From the NCBI GenBank assembly GCA_018267575.1, contig JAFDYF010000085.1:1-57373 (forward strand): DNA of 57,373 nucleotides, in the 5' to 3' direction. The position numbers and the translations under genes are program-made. A model generated the notes under the pieces. It had not been told where the DNA came from. It did not search any database and saw only the letters and a program-made list of their open reading frames with translations. Each line of letters begins with the position of its first letter. Position 1 is the stretch's first letter. This document shows, one piece after another, positions 16,686 to 25,494 of this stretch. The DNA is from Bacteroidota bacterium (lineage in GTDB: Bacteria; Bacteroidota; Bacteroidia; Chitinophagales; Chitinophagaceae).

Positions 16686-18164
16686 ATGATAAAGCAATGG
16701 AAATATTGCCTGGCTATATTATGGTTGCCGCTTTCGATCAGCGCGACAGCGCAGCTTTCATCCGGAACTGATTTGCGTATGCAGCAGCGCCCTGCGCTCT
16801 TCCACGATTCCAATAGCATTCCCCATTCCTTGAAGTCCACCGCATTTGTGGTGGGTAATATTTATATAAAAGGAAACAAAAAAACCAAGCCTTATATTAT
16901 CCTACGCGAACTGGGTTTTAAAAAAGGGGATTCTATTAATCTGCCCGAGTTGGTAAGGGCTTTTACCTTTGCGCATAACCAACTGATCAATACTTTACTT
17001 TTTACGGATGTGGTGGTTTATTTGAAAGGCTTTAGGGGTTATGAGGTAGATGTGGAGATAGATGTGCATGAACGTTGGTACATAATCCCGGTACCTTATT
17101 TCAAGCCTGTGGATCGAAACCTTACTGTATGGCAGGATTATGGTTATAGCCTGAGCCGGGTGAACTATGGATTAAAATATATGCAAAACAATTTCACGGG
17201 CAGAAATGACAATACCGTGGTCTGGCTTATGACTGGTTATTCACGCCAAGCTGAGATTGCGTACGACCAACCCAATGCAGACAATTCGCTCAAACATGGT
17301 TTTGGGTTTACTTTTATTTATGCTGCCAACAAACAAATAAATGCGCTTACTAAAAACAACCAGCAATATTTTATCAATGCGGATACCATTCCCCATGCAG
17401 GAAAATTTTTGAGCGAGCGGGCCAGCCTGTCGCTGCGATATTATTATAGACCAGCCATCCGTGTCAGGCATCTGGTTAAGATTAATCTGGTGGACATAAA
17501 AATGGATTCTACCGTATCCTTGTACAATCCCCATTTTTTAAACCATGGCAAAAGGGAACTGTTTTTCCCAGAGGCTTCTTACCAAATTGATTATACCAAT
17601 GTGGACTATATTGCCTACCCACTCAAAGGGGTAATGGCATCGGGTTCTCTTTTAAAACGGGGCTTGAATGCCAATATGGATTTGTGGCAGTTGAACCTGT
17701 CAAGTAACGAGAGCAAACGCCTAGCGCACAAAACCTATATCAATTCACAAAATATGGTCTCGCTCAAATGGCCGCTCGACCAGCCATTTTATAACCAACA
17801 GCTTTTTGGTTATGGCAATTTTTACCTGCGTGGTCTGGAAAAATATGTGGTGGATGGCACTTTCGGTTTTGCGGCACGCAATACTTTATTAAGGGAGCTT
17901 TTCTATTTCAGTCTGCCAGCCAATATCCCCTTTCTGGGTCTTTATCGCATACCCTTCCGCGTGATGGCCAAAACGTATTTTGACGCAGGCTATGTGCGTA
18001 ATAATAATGCGACCATCGACAATAGCTTGGCAAACAAATTCCTTTATACAGGTGGATTTGGCATTGATGTGGTTACTTCTTATGACTTTGTTTTTAGGGT
18101 GGAATACAGTTTCAACCAATTAGGGGAAAAGGGTTTATTTTTACACATCCATAATGACTTCTAA
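16686..18164 (+). CDS. POTRA plus outer-membrane beta-barrel protein (BamA/TamA-like)
   Basis: A 492-residue outer-membrane protein. The signal peptide is residues 1-23 (ending ATAQ). A single POTRA-like domain (about 55-125) begins VVGNIYIKGNKKTKPYIILR, the usual first strand and helix. The rest (about 150-492) is Tyr-rich alternating beta sequence with LRGLEKYVVDG near 383, resembling the substrate-lid motif of Omp85 barrels, and it ends in an aromatic residue (NDF). It is much shorter than the true BamA at 31307 and has one POTRA, closer to small Omp85 or patatin-type transporters without the passenger. The cargo is unknown. Confidence 0.78.
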   Translation: MIKQWKYCLAILWLPLSISATAQLSSGTDLRMQQRPALFHDSNSIPHSLKSTAFVVGNIYIKGNKKTKPYIILRELGFKKGDSINLPELVRAFTFAHNQLINTLLFTDVVVYLKGFRGYEVDVEIDVHERWYIIPVPYFKPVDRNLTVWQDYGYSLSRVNYGLKYMQNNFTGRNDNTVVWLMTGYSRQAEIAYDQPNADNSLKHGFGFTFIYAANKQINALTKNNQQYFINADTIPHAGKFLSERASLSLRYYYRPAIRVRHLVKINLVDIKMDSTVSLYNPHFLNHGKRELFFPEASYQIDYTNVDYIAYPLKGVMASGSLLKRGLNANMDLWQLNLSSNESKRLAHKTYINSQNMVSLKWPLDQPFYNQQLFGYGNFYLRGLEKYVVDGTFGFAARNTLLRELFYFSLPANIPFLGLYRIPFRVMAKTYFDAGYVRNNNATIDNSLANKFLYTGGFGIDVVTSYDFVFRVEYSFNQLGEKGLFLHIHNDF

Positions 18165-18199
18165 TTACGCATAAGGCTCAAGGCTAAACGAAAAACGCA

Positions 18200-18254
18200 T
18201 CAAGCGTTCTGCATTTTGCGTTCCGCGTTTGGCATTAAGCGTTCCGCGTTTTGG
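18200..18254. repeat. Dispersed GCGTTC-type repeat upstream of nadK
   Basis: The intergenic DNA is built of imperfect GCGTTCYGC and GCGTTT units. Positions 18225-18248 match 6617-6640 at 22 of 24 bases. It sits 15-70 nt before the nadK start, so it is probably in the nadK leader. Confidence 0.7.
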
Positions 18255-18268
18255 GCAACACTTTTTAA

Positions 18269-19147
18269 ATGAAGATAGCCATCTATAGCCGGGTAATCGA
18301 TTATGAACAGCAGTCGGCCATTCAGCAGCTTTTTGATGAGTTGGCAAAACAACAGATAGAGCCTGTTATTTACGGGCCTTTTTTGGAAAAAGCCCGTACT
18401 AGTTTTTCCCTGCCTTCCAATATTTCTGCCTTCACGGATTCCAATGACCTGAACCCTTCCATCGATTTCATCATCAGTTTGGGTGGTGATGGTACTTTAC
18501 TGGATACGGTTTCCTTGGTAAGGGATAAAAATATTCCGGTGTTGGGCATCAATTTTGGTAGGCTGGGTTTTTTGGCCAGTATTGGCAAGGAAGAACTGAA
18601 AACGGCCGTGGCCGCCTTGGTGCATCGAACCTTTTTGGTCGATAAAAGATCCTTGGTGCATCTGGATTCCAATATCCCATTGTTTGGAAAGGTGCCTTAT
18701 GCTTTGAATGAGTTCGCGATCCATAAAACGGATACTTCGCCCATGATCAAAGTGCATACCTACCTCAATGGTGAATTTTTGAATACCTATTGGTCAGATG
18801 GGTTGATTGTATCCACGCCAACAGGTTCCACTGGCTATTCACTCAGTTGCGGGGGGCCGATTGTATCACCCGATTCTTCCAGTTTTGTGATTACCCCCGT
18901 AGCGCCCCATAACCTGAACGTGCGGCCCATTGTGGTGCCAGACAATAATATCATTTCCTTTGAGATTGAAGGACGTGCCGATCAGTTTATATGTGCCTTG
19001 GATTCCCGCAAGGAAATCGTGGGGATGAATGTTCAGTTGGCGGTGCGGAGGGAGGCTTTTACCATTAGCCTAGTGAGGTTGAACGAGAATAATTTTTTGC
19101 AGACCCTAAGGAATAAGCTGTCCTGGGGCCTCGATACTAGAAATTAA
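18269..19147 (+). CDS. nadK: NAD kinase
   Basis: A 292-residue cytoplasmic enzyme that makes NADP from NAD and ATP. The nucleotide-binding motif GGDGT is at residues 72-76, followed by the GINFGRLGFLA, NEFAIHK and TPTGSTGYSLSCGGPIV motifs of the family. Normal length. It sits in the conserved CBS-nadK-DUF6089 order. Confidence 0.97.
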   Translation: MKIAIYSRVIDYEQQSAIQQLFDELAKQQIEPVIYGPFLEKARTSFSLPSNISAFTDSNDLNPSIDFIISLGGDGTLLDTVSLVRDKNIPVLGINFGRLGFLASIGKEELKTAVAALVHRTFLVDKRSLVHLDSNIPLFGKVPYALNEFAIHKTDTSPMIKVHTYLNGEFLNTYWSDGLIVSTPTGSTGYSLSCGGPIVSPDSSSFVITPVAPHNLNVRPIVVPDNNIISFEIEGRADQFICALDSRKEIVGMNVQLAVRREAFTISLVRLNENNFLQTLRNKLSWGLDTRN

Positions 19148-19203
19148 GATTTTGTTTATAAGAAAAAACGGGTAATTACGTTACCTAAACCACAAAGACA
19201 TTT

Positions 19204-20061
19204 ATGGCAAGGATGAAGCTTATTATGCTGGCAATGGTATTTTTTGTTTCGAGTGATATCATGGCGCAGATGCAAAGTATTGTTCAGGAAGGAGAGGTTG
19301 GCATTAGCTTGGGCGGGGCCCATTATTTTGGCGACCTGAACCCCAAGCTCAGGTTAAACCGGCCCAAGGTAGCAGCCGGTGTTTTCGTGCGCAAACAGTA
19401 TGGCAGTTATGTAGCAGTGAGATTGAGTGGCCATTTTGCACAATTGGGCTACTCGGATGTGTACAATGGCTACAATAGTTTCATGCATAGCCGCAACCTG
19501 AGTTTCAATACCAATATTTGGGAGTTTACCATGCAGGGCGATTTCAATTTTTTTAAGTTTGTGCCCGGCGATCCCTACCACCGCTATTCCCCCTATATTA
19601 CTTTTGGTGCAGGTATTTTTAACTATAACCCATATACGTATTATCAAGGCCAAAAAGTGTACCTGCGCCCCTTGGGTACGGAGGGCCAAGGTTCGGCCAT
19701 TTACCCCAACCGCAAGCCTTATGGCACCATGGCCGTGTGCTTTCCCATTGGGGTCGGTTTCAAATATAGCCTGAACCGCCAGGTGAACTTGGGCTTCGAA
19801 GTTGTTTACCGATTTACCACCACCGATTATATTGACGATGTGAGCACCACTTATGCAGGGGCCGCCGCATTCCCCCCACTCCCCAATGGCCAGCCTTCCT
19901 TGGCAGGCATTTTACAGGACCGCTCCTATGTATACGGCACCCCCATTGGCACCGCAGGCAGGCAGCGTGGCTATTCCAATCAGAACGATAGCTATGTGAT
20001 GGCCGAGTTTATGGTCTCCGTAAATCTTACTTCGTATAAGTGCCCGACGGCGAAGAAATAA
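19204..20061 (+). CDS. DUF6089-type outer-membrane beta-barrel protein
   Basis: A 285-residue exported protein with a signal peptide (residues 1-21, ending DIMAQ) and an aromatic-rich alternating pattern typical of an 8-10 strand porin-like barrel. The segment EVGISLGGAHYFGDLNPKLR after the signal is characteristic of the family that normally sits between nadK and uppS in Bacteroidota. It is the last conserved gene before the ~10 kb accessory insert. Function is unknown; the outer-membrane location is inferred from composition and context. Confidence 0.75.
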   Translation: MARMKLIMLAMVFFVSSDIMAQMQSIVQEGEVGISLGGAHYFGDLNPKLRLNRPKVAAGVFVRKQYGSYVAVRLSGHFAQLGYSDVYNGYNSFMHSRNLSFNTNIWEFTMQGDFNFFKFVPGDPYHRYSPYITFGAGIFNYNPYTYYQGQKVYLRPLGTEGQGSAIYPNRKPYGTMAVCFPIGVGFKYSLNRQVNLGFEVVYRFTTTDYIDDVSTTYAGAAAFPPLPNGQPSLAGILQDRSYVYGTPIGTAGRQRGYSNQNDSYVMAEFMVSVNLTSYKCPTAKK

Positions 20062-20092
20062 TTTTTGTTGGTTATCAATAACAAGCGCAAAC

Positions 20093-21079
20093 TCACGGGT
20101 TCAAAGATTTCACTTTCTCCTCAAGCATAGGAAGTTCTTTTTTGTATTGCTCAATATCCCAGTGTATTTCCCAATGGGCAACATAGTCTGCTAGAGGTGG
20201 AAGCCCCATTTCGACCCGCCTTTTGTCAACATTGTCAGGATCAGTCAATGGGAATATAAAATAGTTGCCGGTTTTAGGATCTCTTCCAATCTGACTACCA
20301 TATATTTGTTTTTGACCTTCCCTCAATGCAACACGGTCTTCAATCAGGGCAAGATTATTTTTTTGAAGTTTGTTGTTCTTGGCTGCTTCCCTCATCATGG
20401 GCAAATATTTTTTTTGGGTTGGCAAATCGGCATGTTGGATAACCAGGAACAGGGTTAAACTGCCACGGGCACCTACAGTCTCTGGTCCCAACCATCCATT
20501 TTTATCAAGTATCGATTTTACCTTTATCAAGTTGATGGAGTCTTTTTCGCCAATCAGTTTCATGAGCGATTTCATTTCACGGGAATCCCAGCCATAGCTT
20601 TTTTGTACCGAATCCATTTGTTCCCTGTATTTTTGGTCTTCATAAAAAACATCCTCCAACCCGGTCATCAATGGCTTATTATACTTGGCTTCCAGCTTCT
20701 CCTTATTTTCTTTGACCAAGGATAATAAGGGGCCCCATCGTTTATCATCTCTTAAGGAAATAAAATTTGGGTCAGTGCTGATTTTTTCAAAATCGGAATA
20801 CTTGGCCTTGGTTACAATATTGTCAAGCTGATAAAAAGCACTGTCCGCGTTCCCAAAATTAGCCCATGAACATGCTGCGTTGTAACGATCTTTCTGTGCC
20901 CCCTTCCATCCAATGGATTCAAAAGCCAGCGAATAGGTTTTTGCGGCCTTCTCGTAATCTTTGCTAAAAAGAAGGGAATCCGCTTTTTTAATATACTGGT
21001 TATAGCTTTGAAAATCATTTTGCCCAATAAGAGTGTTGGCAATCATCAAAAATGATATAAGTAAAATAGTACTGTTCAT
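20093..21079 (-). CDS. Secreted TPR-like protein with DUF6624-type C-terminal domain
   Basis: A 328-residue exported protein. I chose the ATG at 21079 because it starts a clean signal peptide (MNSTILLISFLMIANTLIGQ); the longer frame adds 15 residues. Residues 25-110 look like one or two TPR units (KKADSLLFSKDYEKAAKTYS, then YNAACSWANFGNADSAFYQL). The C-terminal half contains the DUF6624 pattern: a Gly-Trp-Leu-Gly turn, the LFLVIQHADLPTQKKYLPM helix, an Ala-Leu-Ile-Glu-Asp-Arg-Val segment and a QIYGSQ end motif. The family has no known function. It is convergent with the DUF6089 gene and lies downstream of the LuxR-type gene on the same strand. Confidence 0.7.
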   Translation of the reverse strand: MNSTILLISFLMIANTLIGQNDFQSYNQYIKKADSLLFSKDYEKAAKTYSLAFESIGWKGAQKDRYNAACSWANFGNADSAFYQLDNIVTKAKYSDFEKISTDPNFISLRDDKRWGPLLSLVKENKEKLEAKYNKPLMTGLEDVFYEDQKYREQMDSVQKSYGWDSREMKSLMKLIGEKDSINLIKVKSILDKNGWLGPETVGARGSLTLFLVIQHADLPTQKKYLPMMREAAKNNKLQKNNLALIEDRVALREGQKQIYGSQIGRDPKTGNYFIFPLTDPDNVDKRRVEMGLPPLADYVAHWEIHWDIEQYKKELPMLEEKVKSLNP

Positions 21080-21278
21080 AAATGAGATTGGGTGTGCGAT
21101 ATTTTTTAAAATGATGAAAGTCACAAACCTCTTTTAAAGGTATTTGAATAGATTGCAGATTATTACAAATGGTCAATTTTAGTTAAAAAATCTACCCTAA
21201 AGTGTAGTGAATTTTTACAATGAACCAATCTTAATCGGTTAAGTTGGTTGCTGGAACTTGCACCCATATCATACAGAA

Positions 21279-22043
21279 TTAGATCAACCCATAATTCATA
21301 GCTGCTGAAATGGCCTCAGAGATATTGGTGGCATTCAGCTTTTTCAAAAGGCTCTTTCTGTGGAATTTTATAGTGTTGGGGGACAGGAATATTTGTTGTG
21401 CAATTTTCTCAACGGTATGCCCTTGGATAGACAGTAACAATATTTGTTTTTCTTGATTATTAAGTTTTATGATTCTCCCTTCTTTCCATTTGTTTTCAGT
21501 TAAATCGTATTCAAGCAATTTGTTCGTTAAGGCATTCTTGAGCAAAATATTCCCTGCATTCAAATTTGAAGAAGGGGAAACTACACAGAGAGCAATCCAA
21601 ATGCCTCCGTTGCTATCCAATGCCAGTGGCGAAAGTCTATGGTTTATCAAGAGCAAACTTCCATTCGGTTGTCTTAATCGAAAATCATAAGAAATGCTGT
21701 AATCTTTTCTTTCCTCGAGGGGAAGGCTGTTGTAAAATTCAAACCCTACTTCATTGATTTTTAAAAGCAACTCAACATCTTCCTCTGGTACATTTTTAAA
21801 ATAAAACAAATAACCGCATTGCTTTACTTGTTTCGCTGTTTTTCCGCACAAGAACAGAGGGTTATCAGACACATAGAGAAATCCCTTTTTATAATAGTCA
21901 ATTAAATAGATACTATTATAAGTTGTTCTTGCAAATGTTTCTGAGTAGTCGATTAATAAAGGAACGATTCTTTCATAATCCGCTGACGAAGGTGGACTGG
22001 TAAGGTTCACTGGCTTGAAGAAATCGTAAATGGTAATACCCAT
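21279..22043 (-). CDS. PAS-like/LuxR-type transcriptional regulator
   Basis: A 254-residue cytoplasmic protein. The N-terminal ~165 residues resemble a PAS-type sensor (YKKGFLYVSDNPLFLCGKT, then YDFRLRQPNGSLLLINHRLS). The last ~60 residues are a LuxR/GerE helix-turn-helix: LNNQEKQILLLSIQGHTVEK followed by IAQQIFLSPNTIKFHRKSLL. There is no phospho-acceptor receiver domain, so the signal is probably sensed directly. It lies between the DUF6624 gene and the thioredoxin-fold genes, and is the only regulator inside the insert. Confidence 0.85.
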   Translation of the reverse strand: MGITIYDFFKPVNLTSPPSSADYERIVPLLIDYSETFARTTYNSIYLIDYYKKGFLYVSDNPLFLCGKTAKQVKQCGYLFYFKNVPEEDVELLLKINEVGFEFYNSLPLEERKDYSISYDFRLRQPNGSLLLINHRLSPLALDSNGGIWIALCVVSPSSNLNAGNILLKNALTNKLLEYDLTENKWKEGRIIKLNNQEKQILLLSIQGHTVEKIAQQIFLSPNTIKFHRKSLLKKLNATNISEAISAAMNYGLI

Positions 22044-22760
22044 GATATGGTTAGAAAGGTTAGCAGAAATTTAAATAATTTAAACCAACATCAGGGGTAA
22101 AATGTAAATGCACCCATGTAAAGATTTCCTAAAACTATTACTACTAAAGTTAATGTCTGGTAAAACAATGCTTTCAATATTTAATAAAAAAGCTATATCA
22201 GATGATTGATTGAATTTTTTTGTAGAAAACAACAATTGGGTGAAAGAGCGAAAGGAACTGAAGAACAATTTTCAAATTAAACTACAGCATACCCCCATGT
22301 TATATTAACAGTTCATTCTAATCTAAGACTAGCCAATACAGATTAAGCACCTACCCTTTAGGGTAAGTTTTGGAACTTCCTGAATGGATTGGGCAATAGT
22401 TCATCGATTGGTCTTTATTTTCATAAAACTTTTATGGAAGGTTTAAATTTTAATAGGCTTAAAAAGATTGAGCAGATTATTTTGTTAAAACCTTTCTGTA
22501 ACGAAAAAACTTAGTATTGATTTTGTAAGGCGACCGAATAAAACCGAAATGAAAAATTATGGCAGGAAGTGGGGTCTGTCGTGCTCATTTATTTGACTGG
22601 TTGGAACAATCTTGTGGCTTGCCAAAAGAAGAAGCTAAGATAGGGACCAGTGTGTTGGGTTATTGGTGTTGTGAAAGATGCCCGCAATAGTAAACGAATG
22701 TTCTAAGTTACCTCTCGTAAATCAAACTATAGCATGCTTTTAAGCAATTGAATTGATAAC
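22044..22760. other. Gap holding the divergent control region and a decayed gene start
   Basis: AT-rich DNA between the minus-strand regulator and the first plus-strand thioredoxin-fold gene. It carries the remnant at 22485-22596, listed separately. No clean promoter box or RNA gene was recognised. Confidence 0.5.
22485..22596 (+). pseudogene. Decayed copy of the start of the 25495 thioredoxin-family gene
   Basis: Positions 22485-22545 match 25480-25539 at about 50 of 61 positions, covering the leader and first 15 codons of the intact gene. The start codon has become ACG (22501). The frame still reads KKLSIDFVRRPNKT and then diverges to KNYGRKWGLSCSFI before a stop at 22594. It shows that an extra family member once began here. 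Confidence 0.55.
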
Positions 22761-24107
22761 ATGAAAAAACCAAATTCCTTTTTTCTAATATTTTTTGCAA
22801 TTAATTTTCAATTAAGCGCTAATATTCTTACAGATAGCTACACGGTAACTATCATAAATCAAAGTGGAAATTTGCTGAATTTATATTATCATGACATTTA
22901 TTATAAGGGGGTTCCTTTGCATGTAGGTCAAAACATGAAATTTAAACTAACGCTAAACACCAAACCTACTTTTTTAATAGTTGCTGATAACTCGCAAAAC
23001 TTTTATAAAATCTCTGGTTCTGACACTTTAGTTTTTCTAGCGAATGGGGCTGTCAAGACAATTGGGACAGATTCAAACATTAATTTGGCACTCCAAAAAC
23101 TGTATGACAAAAAATTTCGGTTACGATGGGTAAGTTTTGTAAAAAGCAAATCTAAATATGAATCTTTTAAAAGTTATCAAAATCATTGTTTGCTTTTGGA
23201 CGATAGTGCAAAAAAGGAGATTAGGAATTTTGGATTTTTAAACGAAAAAGAAAAAGATGAAATAAGAGTATATATTGATGCATTTTATTATTCTTCTTTA
23301 TTGGCTCCTTACGGTGGTGAATTCAAATTTTCGTATAATGATAGTTTATTCTATTTCTATCCCACTATTTTCACAAATATTTCAAAAAAAATCCCTTTTA
23401 GCAAAACCGCTCCAATAATTGTCCCATATTTATTTGCAGCTACAATAAATATGCAAAAAGATTTTACTATACCCCATAAAATATCCATTATTAATAAGGA
23501 CACAACAATAGGAATAGATGTAAAGAAATATTTAATGACCAAATTTATCATTGATAGTATTGATAAATTGACTGAAAATAAATTTCTAGAATTGCTTGAT
23601 CAATTTATTGATGATTCTGCAATGAAACAAACGACAAGACATTATTACCAAACCAAAAAAAACAACTCTAATGTTTCTTTGGGCAAAAATTCCGTTTTGG
23701 ATTATAATGATCATTTAATTCAAATTGATAGCATTTTATTAAGGCAAAATAAAAAATTAACAATAATTGATTTTTGGGCGAGCTGGTGCCTTCCATGTAT
23801 TGATGAATTTAAGTTTTATCGGGAACTCATCAAGAAATATAACAATTCAGTTCGGTTTGTTTTTGTTAGCCTGGACAATGATAAGCATGCGTGGAAAATG
23901 ATGTGTAATAATTATAACGACATTATGCTCAATAACTCATATTTATTATTTGGGGGATTCAACTCCTCCTTTGCTGGACAATATCGGATTACAGAAATAC
24001 CTAGGTACTTTCTCTTTGACAAAGTGGGCAAATTAATTAATTCAAATGCCCCTCGCCCCAGCGACCCAAAACTTATTGAAATTATCGATAAATATGTTTT
24101 ACAATGA
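22761..24107 (+). CDS. Exported thioredoxin-fold (TlpA-like) protein, CLPC active site
   Basis: A 448-residue exported protein. The signal peptide is residues 1-20. An N-terminal beta-rich domain (about 22-110) resembles that of the frameshifted gene at 26846. A helical middle follows, and the C-terminal TlpA-like thioredoxin domain (about 315-448) has DFWASWC343-L-P-C346. The cis-proline region is EIPRYFLFD and the end carries NAPRPSDPKLIEIID. It is expected to exchange disulfides in the periplasm or at the outer membrane; the partner is unknown. It is the first of the plus-strand series, with low-GC codons. Confidence 0.82.
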   Translation: MKKPNSFFLIFFAINFQLSANILTDSYTVTIINQSGNLLNLYYHDIYYKGVPLHVGQNMKFKLTLNTKPTFLIVADNSQNFYKISGSDTLVFLANGAVKTIGTDSNINLALQKLYDKKFRLRWVSFVKSKSKYESFKSYQNHCLLLDDSAKKEIRNFGFLNEKEKDEIRVYIDAFYYSSLLAPYGGEFKFSYNDSLFYFYPTIFTNISKKIPFSKTAPIIVPYLFAATINMQKDFTIPHKISIINKDTTIGIDVKKYLMTKFIIDSIDKLTENKFLELLDQFIDDSAMKQTTRHYYQTKKNNSNVSLGKNSVLDYNDHLIQIDSILLRQNKKLTIIDFWASWCLPCIDEFKFYRELIKKYNNSVRFVFVSLDNDKHAWKMMCNNYNDIMLNNSYLLFGGFNSSFAGQYRITEIPRYFLFDKVGKLINSNAPRPSDPKLIEIIDKYVLQ

Positions 24108-24158
24108 TGGCTTCGATGATTTGGTGTATTTATAAGAAAAATAAAAGGAAGCACACTT

Positions 24159-24199
24159 ACCAATGCCATGGTTTGTGCCTTAGGAACCATGGCATTGGT
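24159..24199. repeat. 15-bp perfect inverted repeat between two thioredoxin-fold genes
   Basis: Arms 24159-24173 and 24185-24199 are exact reverse complements with an 11-nt loop; each contains CCATGG. No T run follows on either strand, so it is not an ordinary terminator. It lies 73 nt before the next start codon and could be an mRNA hairpin or protein-binding site. Confidence 0.7.
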
Positions 24200-24271
24200 G
24201 AACCAAGGTCTAAAAATTCTATTTGATAGCTTATTGGCCCAAAAGGAAAATGTAAATTAAAAAAGATAGAC

Positions 24272-25432
24272 ATGAATTTTTTATCCAAAATTTTAATAGT
24301 ATTATTTTTTATTGGAATACAAGCATTGTATGCCCAAAAAACATTTCAGGTAACCATCATCGTACCCCATGCATTCGATCAAAAAAAATGGTCTTGCACT
24401 TATGACGATGGGAGGGAAATCAACACCGTGAAGGACAACTTTGTGAATAACCAATTGCGAATAGAAGCGAATTATTTTTCAAAATTTGCTGTGTTGCGAT
24501 TGGGCTATAGTGAAAGCGATTCTGTTTCCTATGGGGATAGTTATTTTATGGACGAGAAAAAAGCAAGAATTGTTCTGAAGCCCATATCAGAAAAGGAACT
24601 GGGCGACCCATTCAAAAGACCCCAACTAACAAATGCAATATCTTTCAATCAAAGTGAATTCAAACAAAGGCTTGATGCGTTTAACCATAAAGAGGTCAAA
24701 GCCATAAATGATTTTTGGCTTTGGAATGCTAGTGCTATTTTCAAAGTGGATTCTCTAAAGAACCTTTTCTATGAAAAACTAAAGGCACTGAATGATAAAA
24801 ACCTAGTTTTTATTAAAGAGCATCCGAAGGATTATTTCTCTTTTTGGTATTTCGAGAGCCAGATTGTGCCCAATACTTTTATATACGCAAAATCAGGGGC
24901 GCTGGAATCTCAGAAACTGCTTTCTGTTTTCTATTCCATTTTCCCTAATGAATATAAAAATTCTTTTGAGGGAAAGAAAATTGAAAAATTTTTGGTGGGC
25001 AAGATTGAATCCCAGACTGGGATGGTTGCGCCCAATTTCAAGTCAAGGGATATGGAGGGGAAACCCATAGCGCTAAATGATTTTAAAGGAAAATATGTGC
25101 TGTTGGATTTTTGGGCTACCTGGTGCGGCCCCTGTATGAAGGATATTCCTTCTGTCAAAAAAATAAGGGATGAATATCCCAAAGACTTCTTGGAAATCAT
25201 AAGTATTAGCAATGATAAACCTACCGATAGAATAAAGGTGGAAAATACGATTCGGGACCATTCAATGAATTGGACACAGATTTTTGGAGATAAGGATGCA
25301 AGCAAAATATTTGGGGTGGAAGAAATACCAACGATGATCTTGATTAATCGGAAAGGGGTGATTGTCTACCGGGGTAACCATGCGGATGATAAAAAATTGC
25401 TAGAACTGTTAAAGACCAACAGCCCGCTTTGA
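24272..25432 (+). CDS. TlpA family protein, CGPC active site
   Basis: A 386-residue exported protein. The signal peptide is residues 1-21 (ending LYAQ). Residues 25-240 are a variable N-terminal region. The thioredoxin domain (about 245-386) starts at APNFKSRDMEGKPIALNDFK and has DFWATWC285-G-P-C288, then cis-Pro in EEIPTMILINRKG. This is the most canonical TlpA/ResA-like member of the cluster and the only one with the classical CGPC motif. It probably acts as a thiol-disulfide reductase in the periplasm. It is separated from its neighbours by 164 and 62 nt. Confidence 0.87.
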   Translation: MNFLSKILIVLFFIGIQALYAQKTFQVTIIVPHAFDQKKWSCTYDDGREINTVKDNFVNNQLRIEANYFSKFAVLRLGYSESDSVSYGDSYFMDEKKARIVLKPISEKELGDPFKRPQLTNAISFNQSEFKQRLDAFNHKEVKAINDFWLWNASAIFKVDSLKNLFYEKLKALNDKNLVFIKEHPKDYFSFWYFESQIVPNTFIYAKSGALESQKLLSVFYSIFPNEYKNSFEGKKIEKFLVGKIESQTGMVAPNFKSRDMEGKPIALNDFKGKYVLLDFWATWCGPCMKDIPSVKKIRDEYPKDFLEIISISNDKPTDRIKVENTIRDHSMNWTQIFGDKDASKIFGVEEIPTMILINRKGVIVYRGNHADDKKLLELLKTNSPL

Positions 25433-25494
25433 AGGTAAATTTTATTTGGCTAGTGGAAAGTGCATCTATAACCTTTCAATTAAAACCTTTTTAA

